From the NCBI GenBank assembly GCA_039707465.1, contig CM077658.1, positions 10,319,574 through 10,383,573 on the forward strand: a DNA stretch of 64,000 bases, read 5' to 3'. Every line of letters starts with the position of its first letter. The first letter of the stretch is position 1. Below, piece by piece: positions 10,385 to 21,293 of this stretch. Source of the stretch: Rhabdophis nuchalis. Its lineage: Eukaryota > Chordata > Lepidosauria > Squamata > Natricidae. Made by a program: the position numbers and the translations under genes. The notes beneath the pieces were generated by a model. The model saw only the letters and a list, made by a program, of their open reading frames with translations, made no database searches and was not told the DNA's origin.

Positions 10385-11363
10385 CTAAAAACAAACTGGC
10401 AGGGTATTGTGTCAGCAAAAAAAGACAATAGAATTAGTGACTTGGACTGGGTGTGTATTGGAGTACAATTATAATCCTCAACGAAGAAATTCTCAATGAA
10501 CTCAAAGATGGCATGGAGGTAAAATAAACCCAGAGATACAGTAGGATTTTCCCCCTCTGTACAAAATTCATTCTGAAGATTTCAGAGAGACTCTAGCCTT
10601 GTGGAACATACATAAATCAAAGAAAATACTTAGCTCTGTTTGCAAAAACAGGCCATTCTATTATGGTGGTGGCAAATATAAGAGGAGATTTTAAAAAAAA
10701 TGAGAAAAAGAGAATGTGTAATGTTTAAGATACGATGTGTATTTCTTTCTTGATTGTCTCAGTGGAAGTAATGAAATGGAAAAGTACACTCATTTGGAAT
10801 AGCGATTCCCAAATATTTATTGGCAACAATTCTGTAATCCCAATGTCATAATTTGGGATGCAGTAAGAAAGGGATGGTATCTTCCTCAAGGAAGATGCAC
10901 AAAATTGATCTCCCCTTCCTAGTAAAATCTGCATGTTACATCCACACATCTAATTGAGTGTCCAGAATTCTTATTTCCTGATATTTAAAAAGCCCAGTCA
11001 AAAATACAATAGAAAATAATATACTTCTAGCAGCTCAGAAATGAGGCAAATGCCTAAAATTATTGATCCACAAACACACTTATATATATATATCCAAGCA
11101 TGTACACATATATGAATACTTGTAGGAGAAGAACAGGCAGAGCAGGGGGTCAGAGTTAAGTGAGTCACTAGCCTAGAGTCGTTACATTTCCACAAATGGT
11201 CCAAGCCCAATTCCTCCTGAATTCTATTGACCCTAATGCCAATGTTCTGCTGAATGTTAGTTGACTAGATTATTGTCTTAAGATTCTTGAGCAATACATC
11301 TTAACTGGAACTTAATATGTGCTTCCTTGTGTGCTTTCGTGCGGTTCCCGTTCCTTCATGCCT
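10385..11363. other. Unassigned sequence, no gene seen
   Basis: AT-rich DNA with a short (TA)n near 11080. No repeat family or RNA recognised. Confidence 0.5.
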
Positions 11364-12134
11364 GACAATGCAGAAGATAGGCTTAAGATACAGAAGGATC
11401 TAGACAAACTTGAACATTGGGCACTGTCTAATAAAATGAAATTCAATTGTGAAAAAAGTAAGGTCCTACATATAGGCAAGAAAAACCAAATGCACAAGTA
11501 CAGTATAGGTGGTACCTTGCTCAATAGTAGCAACTGTGAGAGGGATCTCGGAATCCTAGTGGACAACCATTTAAATATGAGCCAGCAGTGTGCAGCAGCT
11601 GCCAAAAAAGCCAACACAGTTCTAGGCTGCATCAACAGAGGGATAGAATCTAGATCGCGTGAAGTGTTAATGCCACTGTATAGTGCCTTGGTAAGGCCAC
11701 ACTTGGAATACTGCATACAGTTTTGGTCGCCACGATGTAGAAAAGACGTGGAGACTCTGGAAAGAGTGCAAAGAAGAGCAACCAAGATGATTAGAGGACT
11801 GGAGACTAAGACATATGAAGAACGGCTGCAGGAGCTGGGTATGTCTAGTTTGATGAAGAGAAGGACCAGGGGAGACACGATAGCAGTGTTCCGATATCTC
11901 AGAGGGTGCCACAAAGAAGAGGGAGTCAAACTTTTCTCCAAGGCACCTGGGGGCAGGACAAGGAGCAATGGGTGGAAACTAACCAAGGAGAGAAGCAACT
12001 TAGAACTAAGGAGAAATTTCCTAACAGTAAGAGCAATTAACCTCTGGAACAGCTTGCCTCCAGCAGTTGTGAATGCCCCAACCCTGGAAGTCTTTAAAAA
12101 GATGTTAGACAGCCATTTGTCTGAAATGGTATAA
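11319..12134 (+). CDS. CR1 reverse transcriptase, C-terminal remnant (open)
   Basis: A 271-codon open frame. From about residue 15 on it is the C-terminal part of a CR1-type non-LTR retrotransposon ORF2 protein: the post-catalytic reverse-transcriptase region with the run DKLEHWALSNKMKFNCEKSK, then ALVRPHLEYCIQFWSPRC, ERVQRRATKMIRGLE, and the terminal block INLWNSLPPAVVNAPTLEVF. A full CR1 ORF2 is around 900-1000 residues, so the endonuclease and the catalytic YADD part are missing. The first residues, including the start Met, come from flanking DNA. The absence of stops over 250 codons suggests a relatively recent insertion. It is not a host gene and cannot be active alone. Confidence 0.9.
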   Translation: MLPCVLSCGSRSFMPDNAEDRLKIQKDLDKLEHWALSNKMKFNCEKSKVLHIGKKNQMHKYSIGGTLLNSSNCERDLGILVDNHLNMSQQCAAAAKKANTVLGCINRGIESRSREVLMPLYSALVRPHLEYCIQFWSPRCRKDVETLERVQRRATKMIRGLETKTYEERLQELGMSSLMKRRTRGDTIAVFRYLRGCHKEEGVKLFSKAPGGRTRSNGWKLTKERSNLELRRNFLTVRAINLWNSLPPAVVNAPTLEVFKKMLDSHLSEMV

Positions 12135-12211
12135 GGTTCCTGCCCATGCAGGGGGTTGGACTAGAAGACCTACAAGGTCCCTTCCAACTCTGCTATTGTA
12201 TTGTATTGTAA
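11363..12211 (+). mobile_element. CR1 LINE, 5'-truncated
   Basis: Coding remnant followed by a short 3' UTR with GGGGGTTGGACTAGAAGACC and GGTCCCTTCCAACTCTGCTA, ending in a (TATTG)n tail. The short repeat tail instead of poly(A) is typical of CR1. The 5' junction is near 11363, where similarity to CR1 begins. Confidence 0.9.
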
Positions 12212-13527
12212 TGTTCTTTTCAATGTCTGGTTTGTGAGTCCAAAGGCCTCACCATCAAAATACACATCATGGAAAGGACAAGGATGTCTTCATTCTGAAT
12301 TCAAATGGATTTCCTTTGTCCCTACTGCATTGTTCTTCGCTCCCATCCGCCAAGTTACGTTGGCTTTTTCTCTACTCCTTTCATGAATAGTTGTCCTCTC
12401 AATTCTAGTACACATTTCTCTCCTGTGCACAGGTATCCCCTCTATTTAATTTGCTCCAATCCTCGGAACAATCATGGGTGTACCCTTGCTTGCCTGTACA
12501 CCCAAAAGTTTTCAAACTACGACCTACACTAACAAGAAAGCTTCTCGCCCCATTAGGATGAAGAAGCGTCCTACTTTTGGATCCTCTAGCCAACGTGTCA
12601 AAATAAATGGTGACGGTAAAACACAGGATGCAATTATATTTTAGCAGAGATCCAGTCAGTCTCTGAATTAATGCACAAAGTTTCCCACTTGAGACGCAGG
12701 GATCCACATCTAAGAGAGGCACTCGAGATGCTACGCAATTTGCTTTCTACAGAGCCGCGAGGGGGAAAGAGAGTCAGCGTGAACATTTAGTATGAGGCGC
12801 AGGGAGGAGATTCGCCATCAGCTGTCATGCTTTAAAGCAGATAGTCGTGGTACCTCAGCACATCTGGAATACCTGTCAACCTCAAATTACTTTGGTAATG
12901 GAAACACAATTTTTAATCTTCATACATTGCAGTCAAATCACAGTAGGTTTAGAAGCCTGTTAGTAGAGTTTGGGGGGGGGGGGGGGAAATACATATCTGC
13001 TTTCAGTCACTAACAATTTAGAATTAGGACGGGTGTGGAGAATAGCGTCTTAGTAAGGGGAATGGGAGGAGAGAGAGAGAGAGAAAAAGGAGAGAGAGAA
13101 AGACTCTCTCACTTGGGTGGCAGGGGAAAAAAAAACCCCAATATTGCTGAACTGAAATGGTTGTTCTCTGCACCCAGTCATTTTATAAAACATACAGTAA
13201 AGCTTTTATATGTAAATTATCCAAACACAAAAACATCTCCATTCAAATTGAATTGAGAATAGCTTGAAGTAGAGCATTTTAGTGGAAACGTGCTTAAAAT
13301 GAACAAAATGGAGAATTGCCAAGATGGAATCTCTGTTTCAGGGTGAGGGGTGGGGAACGACACAAAAGGTTGCAAAAAATGAGCTTGCACAAACGAACCA
13401 ACAGTTGAGAAACAACAGAAGGTGTCAATTTAATTCCCGGGGCTTATCTATTATTACTATCGGGCAAAATCCAGAGTTGTTTGGGGTTAATGTTTGCATG
13501 CACGTGTGACCAGAATACACAGTAGGT
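12212..13527. other. Mostly unique sequence with G15 and GA tracts
   Basis: Contains a run of 15 G at 12972-12986 and a (GA)n-rich stretch at about 13069-13103. The part at about 12838-12955 (CTCAAATTACTTTGGTAATG) is a weak candidate for conserved noncoding DNA. No gene recognised. Confidence 0.4.
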
Positions 13528-13591
13528 CAGGGGTGGGAATGGGATGTGTGTCCCATTGGTGGCACTCCACCAAAAAGGTTCGCCATCACTG
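13528..13591. mobile_element. Short hAT MITE relic (CAGTGATGG family)
   Basis: Ends GGTTCGCCATCACTG, the terminal word of the complete element at 50325-50698. Only 64 bp remain and flanks do not match. Confidence 0.55.
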
Positions 13592-13699
13592 TCCTATATC
13601 AATCAAGCCATCAATGAAGTGAGCAGCGGTTCACAAAAAGCTGACCCTGAAACAAAATAGTTCCATTGGTGAATTGTTTGCGCTCTTCATTATTTTAGT

Positions 13700-14190
13700 A
13701 TTTACTAGCCGTTCCCGGCCACACATTGCTGTGGTCCAGTCTGATTACATGACCAACCAATCTGTGTGTAGATCTACACCTGCACACACAAACACATACA
13801 CACAACCACTGTATAACCCCCAACCTACCTACCTACTGTATTTCTCCCCCTCTCTCTCTATCCCAATATCTACCTACCTACGTACTATATTTCTCCCTCT
13901 CTCTATCCCTCTACCTACCTACCTACATACCAACCGACTGCATTTCTCCCTCCATCTCTCTATCCCTATAGCTACCTACCTACCTACCAGAGTATTTTAT
14001 GCCATAAAGGATGTCATAAAACAGCAACACCTGTGGCTCACTGCTCATTTATTTTATATATATATATATCTCATTGGTGCTGTATTTGAAAGGAACATTG
14101 TGTGAAAATTTGGAAGCGATCGGTGCAGTACTTTCGGAGATTAGCAGTTTTGAACAAACTCATAGTTACATTTTTATTTATATAGATAAT
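13700..14190 (+). repeat. Unclassified dispersed repeat with internal 55-60-bp minisatellite
   Basis: Begins TACTAGCCGTTCCCGGCCAC and ends with GATCGGTGCAGTACTTTCGG, GATTAGCAGTTTTGAAC and 'tttttatttatatagat'. These words recur at the ends of a dispersed repeat type I have seen in other genomes but cannot name. The middle (about 13820-13990) has four diverged CTACCTACC...TTTCTCCCTC...CTATCCC units. Confidence 0.5.
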
Positions 14191-14489
14191 GTACTCTCTT
14201 TGGAGTAAAATGATTATGATGCTCCACAGAACACAAATCTGTGTAGTGAGACTGCACTGTGAAATGTGCAAAAGAAATAATCCAGTCTATTGTTTTTTTG
14301 TTTTTTTTTATTATCTTGGGTCAACTAAAACAAGCAATCTATACATTGACTGTTGGCTCCATAAATACATGTGCAGACAATTAGAAAAGCCAGGTCCTGA
14401 ACTATTTCCCATCAAGAAAAGGAGGGGGGATATCCAATGTCTGCAGTCTAGCGAAGTTGGGTGTCGGTGCCATCCATGCCCACTATCAG
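14191..14489. other. Unassigned short stretch
   Basis: No gene or repeat recognised between the dispersed repeat and the composite transposon to the right. Confidence 0.4.
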
Positions 14490-14496
14490 TACAGAT

Positions 14497-14693
14497 CAGT
14501 GGTGGGTTTCAAATTTTTTAGAACCTACTCTGTAGGTGTGGCCTATTTTGTGGGCGTGGCTTGGCAGTGATGTGACAGGGTGGGAGTGGCCACCTTTTAA
14601 AATGTGGTGAAACACATTTAACAACATTCTTGCTTAGCAACCGAAATTTTGGACTCAATTGTGAAGATAAATTTTCTTTCTTTCTTTTCTTTT

Positions 14694-14769
<76 letters not shown>

Positions 14770-14951
14770 CCTTCCATCCTTCCTTCCTTTCTTTTCCTTT
14801 CCTTTCCTTTCCTTTCCTTCCCATTGGGTCACTGGCAGCGGTGGGCCAGATTTACTTCCAGGTACGCCGGTGGAACCCCCTCTCACCGGTTCTCTAAATT
14901 TCACCAACCGGCTCTCGCGAGTAGCTGCGAGCCTGCAGAAACCCACCACTG
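14497..14951. mobile_element. hAT-like element with TTTC array, copy A
   Basis: 455 bp, starting CAGTGGTGGGTTTCA and ending AAACCCACCACTG, with a perfect 8-bp target duplication GTACAGAT at 14489-14496 and 14952-14959. The interior has a GTGGGCGTGGCTTGGCAG region and a (TTTC)n/(CTTT)n array at about 14670-14820. It has no transposase and is non-autonomous. ORFs through the array are artefacts. Confidence 0.9.
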
Positions 14952-15129
14952 GTACAGATAGTCCTTGACTTACAACAGTTCAATTTAGTGACCATTCAAA
15001 GTTACAAAGGCACTGAAAAATGTGCTTTGCCCAGTTAACGATCTTTGGAGCATCCTCATAATCATATGATCAAAATTCAGATGTTTCATACTTATGACAA
15101 TAGGGAAGTCAGATCCACCTAACAACCGC

Positions 15130-15551
15130 ACATCCTATTTGATTGTTGCTCGTATAAGGGGGTGAGAGACAGCTCCATTGGGCTAGATACCAAACAAAGG
15201 GCCCATTGGGATCCCCACATCAACACAACTTAGCTTATGTGTGGTCAGAACCTGAAGGTAACATTCAAAACAGCACAATACTTAAACAAAATGGTTCGGT
15301 TGAGATCTGCATATGTGGGACTGATTGGGGTAGGTTGCAGGGGTGACACCGAAATATAATTTTATCATATTTTATCTATATCTTAAATTATTGTATTCTA
15401 TTCCAATTTCATTTTAGACTGTATTTTATTCCAATTCCATTTTAAATCGTATCTTATTCCAATTCCATTGTAAATTGTATTTTATCAAATTCTATTTTAA
15501 ATGGCTTTTATCAAATTTTAGTCATAATTTGTTTCTGGAGCTTTGCTCTTT
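15130..15551. other. Unassigned insert with 28-bp degenerate repeats
   Basis: Interrupts the pogo-like element. At about 15380-15500 a motif TATTCCAATTCCATTTTA-like recurs three to four times. It runs into TTTGCTCTTTGATATGGCCC, which is itself split by hAT copy B, and resumes to about 16060. Probably the 3' end of an unidentified retroelement. Confidence 0.4.
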
Positions 15552-15559
15552 GATATGGC

Positions 15560-15735
15560 CAGTGGTGGGTTTCAAATTTTTTAGAACCTACTCTGTAGGT
15601 GTGGCCTATTTTGTGGGCGTGGCTTGGCAGTCATGTGACAGGGTGGGAGTGGCCACCTTTTAAAATGTGGTGAAACTCATTTAACAACGCTCTTGCTTAG
15701 CAACCAAAATTTTGGACTCAATTGTGATGATAAAT

Positions 15736-15827
<92 letters not shown>

Positions 15828-16018
15828 TCCTTCCTTCCTTCCTTCCTTCCTTCCTTTCCTTTCCTTTTCTTTTCTTTCCTTTTCTTCCCGTTGGGTTACT
15901 GGCAGCGGCGGGCCAGATTTACTTCCAGGTACACCGGTGGAACCCCCTCTCACCCGTTCTCTAAATTTCACCAACCGGCTCTCGCGAGTAGGTGCGAGCC
16001 TGCAGAAACCCACCACTG
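15560..16018. mobile_element. hAT-like element with TTTC array, copy B
   Basis: 459 bp, nearly identical to copy A in both flanks of the array, with its own perfect 8-bp duplication GATATGGC (15552-15559 and 16019-16026). The different duplications show two separate insertions rather than a segmental duplication. The (TTTC)n array at about 15737-15890 differs in length and interruptions. Confidence 0.9.
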
Positions 16019-16222
16019 GATATGGCCCAAGGGCTAATCAATAACGACTCGATGCCTCAATGCCTAGCAACCAGGTTATTAACTTATGAACCACAGTGAG
16101 TCACTTAACAACTGTGGGAAGAAAGGTTGTAAAATGAGGCAAAGCTCACTTAACAAATGTCTCACTTAACAACAGGACCGTTGGGAGCTCAACTGCAGTT
16201 GTACGTTGAGGACTACTTTGTA

Positions 16223-16929
16223 TAATAAGCCTTAACGCAAGTCTGGTTAAACACATGCCTCTCTTACAATTAAGCTGTAGCAAACTATAAGCAAGTTCTA
16301 AAGTTGCACTATTACAGAGATTTCAATCATGTGAAGAACACACATAAAATTTCTGCTCACTCAAAAAAATAATAATAATGTTTTCATAGCCTTCCAAGCC
16401 ACGTTTGATGTGCATTTTGCGCTTGTCCTTAAAAAGAACAATCTTTGTTTGTGAACATAATCCCTTATCACTGAGAGTTGCTAAGGCTGCTAATTATCTT
16501 CTCATCCAGTATGTTTGCCTGCTAATTTGAACATGCAGCATTCTTGAAAGATCTGCATCGCAGCTCGCCCCAAGTGGTTACAGATGTCATAGCTGGAACG
16601 AATCCAGCTGCACGTGTCTGGTGTTGTTGTTTTGGAAATTGGTACATCCTATTTGAAGCCTTTGCTCGGCAATGAGTTCACCAGAGTAGAGAGGAAGGGA
16701 ATTTGGTTTTTTTTCCCAAGTATGGTTAACATTTCCAGGCATTCCACACAAAGGGGATTTATCCTTGGAATTAAAATCTAGCCCTCTCTAAAGAATATAT
16801 ATTAAATTATATAGGACGTTTATTAGGGGTTGATTTATGGATTTTTACTTTTTGTTTAGATGTAACAATATATTACTGTGGTATATAAATGTGATAGCAC
16901 TAAAATGAATGGATGGGATGGGATGGGAT
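16223..16929. other. Unassigned sequence, no gene seen
   Basis: Non-repetitive AT-rich DNA apart from a short (AAT)n near 16370. The part at 16390-16560 could be conserved noncoding DNA; nothing direct supports that. Confidence 0.4.
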
Positions 16930-17222
16930 TTATTTATTTATTTCGATTTGTATAACCGCTCCTTCTCCATCGAGATGGACTCAGGGCAGTGCACAGGAAA
17001 TTAAAATCAAATAAATAGCAATAAATACAGTAATAATATCTAAAATGAATTAAACTAAGAGCCTGTGCTAAAACATTCCCATTAAAATTCTAAAATACAT
17101 TTACTCATTGGCTAAAATTAAATTGTGTCAGAGCCCTAAGCTCTAAGCTAGACCTGCTTGATGGAAAAGATCTGTCTTAAGTGAGCGCCAAAAGAAGGGA
17201 AGGTCGGTGATAGTCCAAAGTT
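16930..17222 (-). mobile_element. L2-like LINE 3' end
   Basis: On the minus strand the last codons read TDLPFFWRSLKTDLFHQAGLA-like (17143-17220), followed by the 3' UTR and an (AAATA)n tail at the left. It is 5'-truncated at the adjoining GGGAT repeat. Confidence 0.8.
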
Positions 17223-17320
17223 GGGATGGGATGGGATAGGATGGGATGGGATGGGATAGGATAGGATAGGATTCTTTATTGGCCAAGTGTGATTGGACAC
17301 ACAAGGAATTTGTCCCACTA
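17222..17320 (-). mobile_element. LINE 3' tail with (GGGAT)n
   Basis: A (GGGAT)n/(GGATA)n array to 17271 followed by TTTATTGGCCAAGTGTGATT and ACACACAAGGAATTTGTC, the reverse complement of the LINE 3' end at 44260-44373. The pentamer array is the LINE's own terminal repeat on the opposite strand. Confidence 0.75.
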
Positions 17321-17403
17321 TACAGAGTGGGCGTTCCAGTAAAGACAACCATTATGAATTATTTCATTTCACTCTCGTTTGGGCAGATATGGGGGAAACA
17401 TTT

Positions 17404-17525
17404 ACAGGTAGTCCTCGTTTATTTAGTGACCCTTCAAAAGTTACAATGGCACTGAAAAAAAGTAACATGACAGTTGTAACATCCCCAGGGTCATGGGCTC
17501 AAAATTCAGATGCTTGGCAACTGCA
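17404..17525. mobile_element. Pogo-like element, left fragment
   Basis: Starts TACAGGTAGTCCTCG and includes TTACAATGGCACTGAAAAAA, as in other pogo-like copies. It breaks off at the adjoining LTR. Confidence 0.7.
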
Positions 17526-17672
17526 ACTCTGAGTCTCGGAGAGTCACGAACCAATTAAGCGAACTAAATGTCTCCTGCAAACTCCACTCCCCTTTCGCTC
17601 CTCTTTTACTTCCTCTGGGAGGGGCCATTCATCGTTTGGCCTTACTCCCAAGTCAACCCTTGTCCTTTAGCT

Positions 17673-18017
17673 CAGGGGTCCCCAACCTTTTTGGCACCAG
17701 GGACCGGTTTCATGTTAAAAAAATTCCGCGGACCGGTGGCCATGGTTCAGCCGGCGTACAGGGGGAGCGGGGGGGGAGGGGATCAGGCGGCGCATGCACG
17801 CACGGGGGTGTGTGAGTTGACTTACTCGCCCCTCTTGGGCCCCCAACGGTGTGAGTGGCCGCGCCTGCACTCTCCTGCCCCCAGTATGCGCTCTGCCCAG
17901 GGGGCTGCCCCCTCCTCCCCTCCGGCCCTTTCTAAGAGTTGCGCCGCTCACTGCGGCCCGGTTCCTATCAAGCCACGGACCGGCACCGGTCTGCGGACCG
18001 GGGGTTGGGGACCCCTG
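17673..18017. mobile_element. hAT-Charlie-type (MER1-like) element
   Basis: 345 bp with terminal inverted repeats CAGGGGTCCCCAACC / GGTTGGGGACCCCTG and a perfect 8-bp duplication CTTTAGCT (17665-17672 and 18018-18025). Subterminal 'GGACCGGTGGCC' and 'GGACCGGCACCGGTCTGCGG' words match the MER1-like group. No transposase; non-autonomous. Two more copies are at 23077-23407 and 27142-28960. Confidence 0.93.
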
Positions 18018-18174
18018 CTTTAGCTGTTCTCTTTTGTTTGGCAACTCTGCGCATGCGCACACTGGGAACAGGCTCCAGCTGTTCATCTGACTCACCGATG
18101 TCTGACTCTGAAGGCAGCTGATAACTGGCATACAGCTCTGGCCCCCTCTCTGTCTCCAACACAGAGCCCTCATC

Positions 18175-18238
18175 ATTTATTTATTTATTTATTTATTTAT
18201 TTAATCATATTTATACCCCGCCCTTCTCCGCAAAGGAC
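18175..18238 (-). mobile_element. Very short L2 tail insertion
   Basis: (TTTA)n followed by ATACCCCGCCCTTCTCCGC, the reverse of the L2 3' terminus, inserted between CCCTCATCA and CAGAGCC of the LTR. About 62 bp, an extreme 5' truncation. Confidence 0.7.
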
Positions 18239-18537
18239 CCAGAGCCTTCCCCAGACTCTAGGACTGGCCCAGGTTCCTCCCCAACCTCCTCACTGTCCGA
18301 ATCTGCTGCCTGCTCTGCTGTCCACAATAGGAACGGATTTTCAAGATTTTCAATTACAATGATTTCATTACAGAGACCAAAGCTGAAGACTCTGAATGTG
18401 GAATTCAATGTGTTTCTGAACATGGTAGATCACAGAACCAACGTCTAAATGATATTACAGATGAATGGAATATTTAACAGATGCAGTTTAGTGGCATAAT
18501 GGAAATGTACATCAGGTAGCAGCTACTGATATCTATA

Positions 18538-18770
18538 CACAGAAGTCCTTGTTTAGCAGCTTCAATTGGAGCCAGTAATTTAGTCATTAAGCAAAACGAT
18601 GACTTTTTAAAACCTTGACTCTCCTTACAATTTTACTTCTGCTTTCCTTTGCTTTACAGACCTGTGAAGGTCGTAAATGCGAGGAGTGATCATAAAGTTA
18701 TTTTTTTCATGCCTGCTATAACTGCAAATGGTCGTGAAATAAAGCAGACGCTAAACAAGGATTACCTGTA
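18538..18770. mobile_element. Pogo-like MITE with different interior
   Basis: Ends CAGAAGTCCTTGTTTAGC and GCTAAACAAGGATTACCTG form inverted repeats related to the pogo-like family, but the interior (GGTCGTAAATGCGAGGAGTG) differs from the other copies. Confidence 0.55.
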
Positions 18771-19019
18771 CTGTAAATACAATTTAAAAACAAACCACCT
18801 ATATATTTCCAAGGAACAGAATTTTGGTCAGACACATCCCATTTTTCAATGTAACTGCTTATGAATTTTTCAACACGCATTAAAAGCATTGTCATCTAAT
18901 ATTTCAGGGAACATAACCCACCAACAAATTTTCCATATCGCTATCTCAGACAATTAATTCTCTTCTTTCCCTGGCTGGGTAGATTTGACAAGCTGGCAAA
19001 GAAACAGCCCTCTAGATAT

Positions 19020-19375
19020 TTAAAAGGTAAAGGTTCACCTCACACATATGTACTAGTCCTTCCCGACTCTAGGGGGCGGTGCTCATCTCTGTTTCAAAGC
19101 CGAAGAGCCAGTGCTATCCGAAGATGTCTCCGTGGTTATGTGGCCGGCATGACTAACGGCTGAATGAAGGCGCACGGAACGCTGTTCCCTTCCCACCAAA
19201 GGTGGTTCCTATTTTTCTACTTGCATTTTTTACGTGCTTTCGAACTGCTAGGTTGGCAGAAGCTGGGGCAAGTAATGAGGGATCACCCCGTTATGCAGCA
19301 CTAGGGATTCGAACCGCCGAACTGCCAACCTTTCGATCTACAAGCTCAGCGTCTTAGCCACTGAGCCACACGCCC
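19020..19375 (-). mobile_element. Full-length S1 SINE
   Basis: A complete tRNA-derived SINE on the minus strand with target duplication CTAGATAT (19012-19019 and 19376-19383). The tRNA-like head is at the right: box A resembles TGGCTCAGTGGCTAAGACGC and box B is GGTTCGAATCC, read on the minus strand. The tail at the left is GTGAACCTTTACC. It is the best reference copy for the family in this window. Transcription would be by RNA polymerase III if it were active. Confidence 0.93.
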
Positions 19376-20170
19376 CTAGATATCTACCTGACTTCAAATC
19401 ATTGCGAATATGTGAGCATTGTAAGGTGGTATTCTCCTCTTGCAAGACACACAAGTAATAACATCAGAAGGTATGGATGCACATTTTAGATTGGCTTTTT
19501 AGTTTGACATTTTAGATTGGCATTGTCTTTTAAATCACGGAGTTGACAGATGATGGGTAAAATATTTGTATTCCCCCCCACCCCACCCCCAAGCCTCAAT
19601 GAGAATGGTTCGGTACATAAAATTGCAAGCATGGCATGAAAGCTCAGAAAAGCATAAAACAATAGGGAAGTCACTGTAGAAGAAAACAACAACACAATCA
19701 TCTTCATATTTACTCAGAAGCAAGTTATCCCATGCCGTCTTGTGCAGACAATGGAGTCAATATCGCTGAAATTCATAGACCAGCATAATAGGGAGTTGTT
19801 ACTGCACAATTATATAGGAGAGAAGGTGAAATGAGGCACTTACATTACCTGTAGTGATTTCCATCTAGGATGCCACAACAGAAATGAGGCAGGTTATGAT
19901 CCATCTAGATTCTTCTTATGAGAACACAAATGTAGAAATCAGTATGGTGCATAGCAATTTCTACACAAATGGGTTCTTTTAGTTGGATATACCGAGAATA
20001 CAATCTGCTTGTCTCTGCTCGGAATTAAACCAATTAGGGAATGTATTTCCTCTGTGTTTTCAAACGTGCCCCAAACAGATAAATATAGTGAGAGGGGCAC
20101 ATATATAAGGATATAAATAGACAGACACACATAGATGGTTAGGTAGACATGGATAGATTCTGTAGAGGGA
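19376..20170. other. Unassigned AT-rich sequence
   Basis: No gene or repeat family recognised; a C-rich run near 19575 is the only low-complexity feature before the GTAG/GATA array. Confidence 0.5.
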
Positions 20171-20230
20171 TGAGAGGTAGGTAGGTAGGTAGGTAGGTAG
20201 GTAGGTAGGTAGGTAGGTAGGTAGGTAGGT

Positions 20231-20306
<76 letters not shown>

Positions 20307-20433
20307 CCGTAGACGAATTATAAATAGATGCTAATAGATGATAGGTAGGATGGATAGGTAGGTAGGTAAGTAGGTAGGTAGGTAGGTAGGTGGGTGGGTG
20401 GGTGGGTGGATGGATTGATGGATAGAGTAGATG

Positions 20434-20503
<70 letters not shown>

Positions 20504-20633
20504 CCGTAGACGAATTATAAATAGATGCTAATAGATGATAGGTAGGATGGATAGGTAGGTAGGTAGGTAGGTAGGTAGGTAGGTGGGTGGGTGGGTGGGT
20601 GGGTGGATGGATTGATGGATAGAGTAGATGAAT

Positions 20634-20704
<71 letters not shown>

Positions 20705-21204
20705 CTTGTTCTGCCCCCACCGACTGATACAAGATTGGCTGCTTGCCACTATCTCCCTTGACTGCAAGTCTTAATTTCTCGTAACAAATACACGACTACC
20801 CAGAATCTACACGAAGCTATCTTCAAACGTTGTTCTCTGCAAATGACTCCTCTTCACAGACTTCCTTATAAACACTCTTGGGAGGGGCCATTCATTAACC
20901 AGCTGAGACCAATTCAGGGCCTCCGAGCTTGCTTCTGGCGTAATTGTAGCCTCCACTTCTCAGCCCTTCTCAATCTAGCATCAGGGACAAACTGGCCCTG
21001 ATCCTCCCCACTACTCCAAGACCCAGGCGCCTCCTGGTGACCAACCAGGCTCTCTGCTTCCTCAAGGTCCTAGAGGAGTCCATTAGCAGCTCATCCAGAG
21101 CCGGCTGCGCTACAACAGATACTGTAGATTAATTATAAATAGATGTTAATAGATGATAGGTAGGTAGGCAGGTAGGTGGGTGGATGGATAGAGTAGATGA
21201 ATAC

Positions 21205-21293
<89 letters not shown>

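Larger units (their letters stand above)
14490..16222. mobile_element. Pogo-like DNA transposon, split by later insertions
   Basis: The left end TACAGATAGTCCTTGACTTA (14953 on, first bases also at 14490-14496) and the right end GTTGAGGACTACTTTGTA (to 16222) are inverted repeats with TA at the edges, as in pogo/Tigger-type elements. The interior words 'cacttaacaactgtgg' and 'gaagtcagatccacctaacaacc' recur in the copies at 39180, 44730, 53737 and 56929. The copy is cut by a hAT element at its left edge and by a block at about 15130-16060. Confidence 0.7.
17526..18326 (-). mobile_element. LTR interrupted by two insertions
   Basis: Minus-strand LTR matching the ones at 25232-25780 and 42380-42957: 'GGGAGGGGCCATTCATCG', 'GGGAACAGGCTCCAGCTGTTC' and 'GGTTCCTCCCCAACCTCC'. 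The U5 end is missing at the left. A hAT element (17673-18017) and a short L2 tail (18175-18238) are inserted in it, so it is the oldest layer here. Confidence 0.8.

Noticed and set aside
14618..14824. Lys-rich and Phe/Leu/Ser-rich ORFs in the TTTC arrays (also 15681-16044, 25801-26016)
   Set aside because: Low-complexity translation of tetranucleotide repeats.
17568..18176. GC-rich ORFs over 150 codons on both strands
   Set aside because: They cross the borders of an LTR and a hAT element and reflect GC composition; the same happens at 23003-23389, 26920-27582 and 28075-28482.
20331..20732. Tyr-Leu-Ser-Ile and Pro-Thr repeat ORFs
   Set aside because: Translation of GATA and GGTG arrays.
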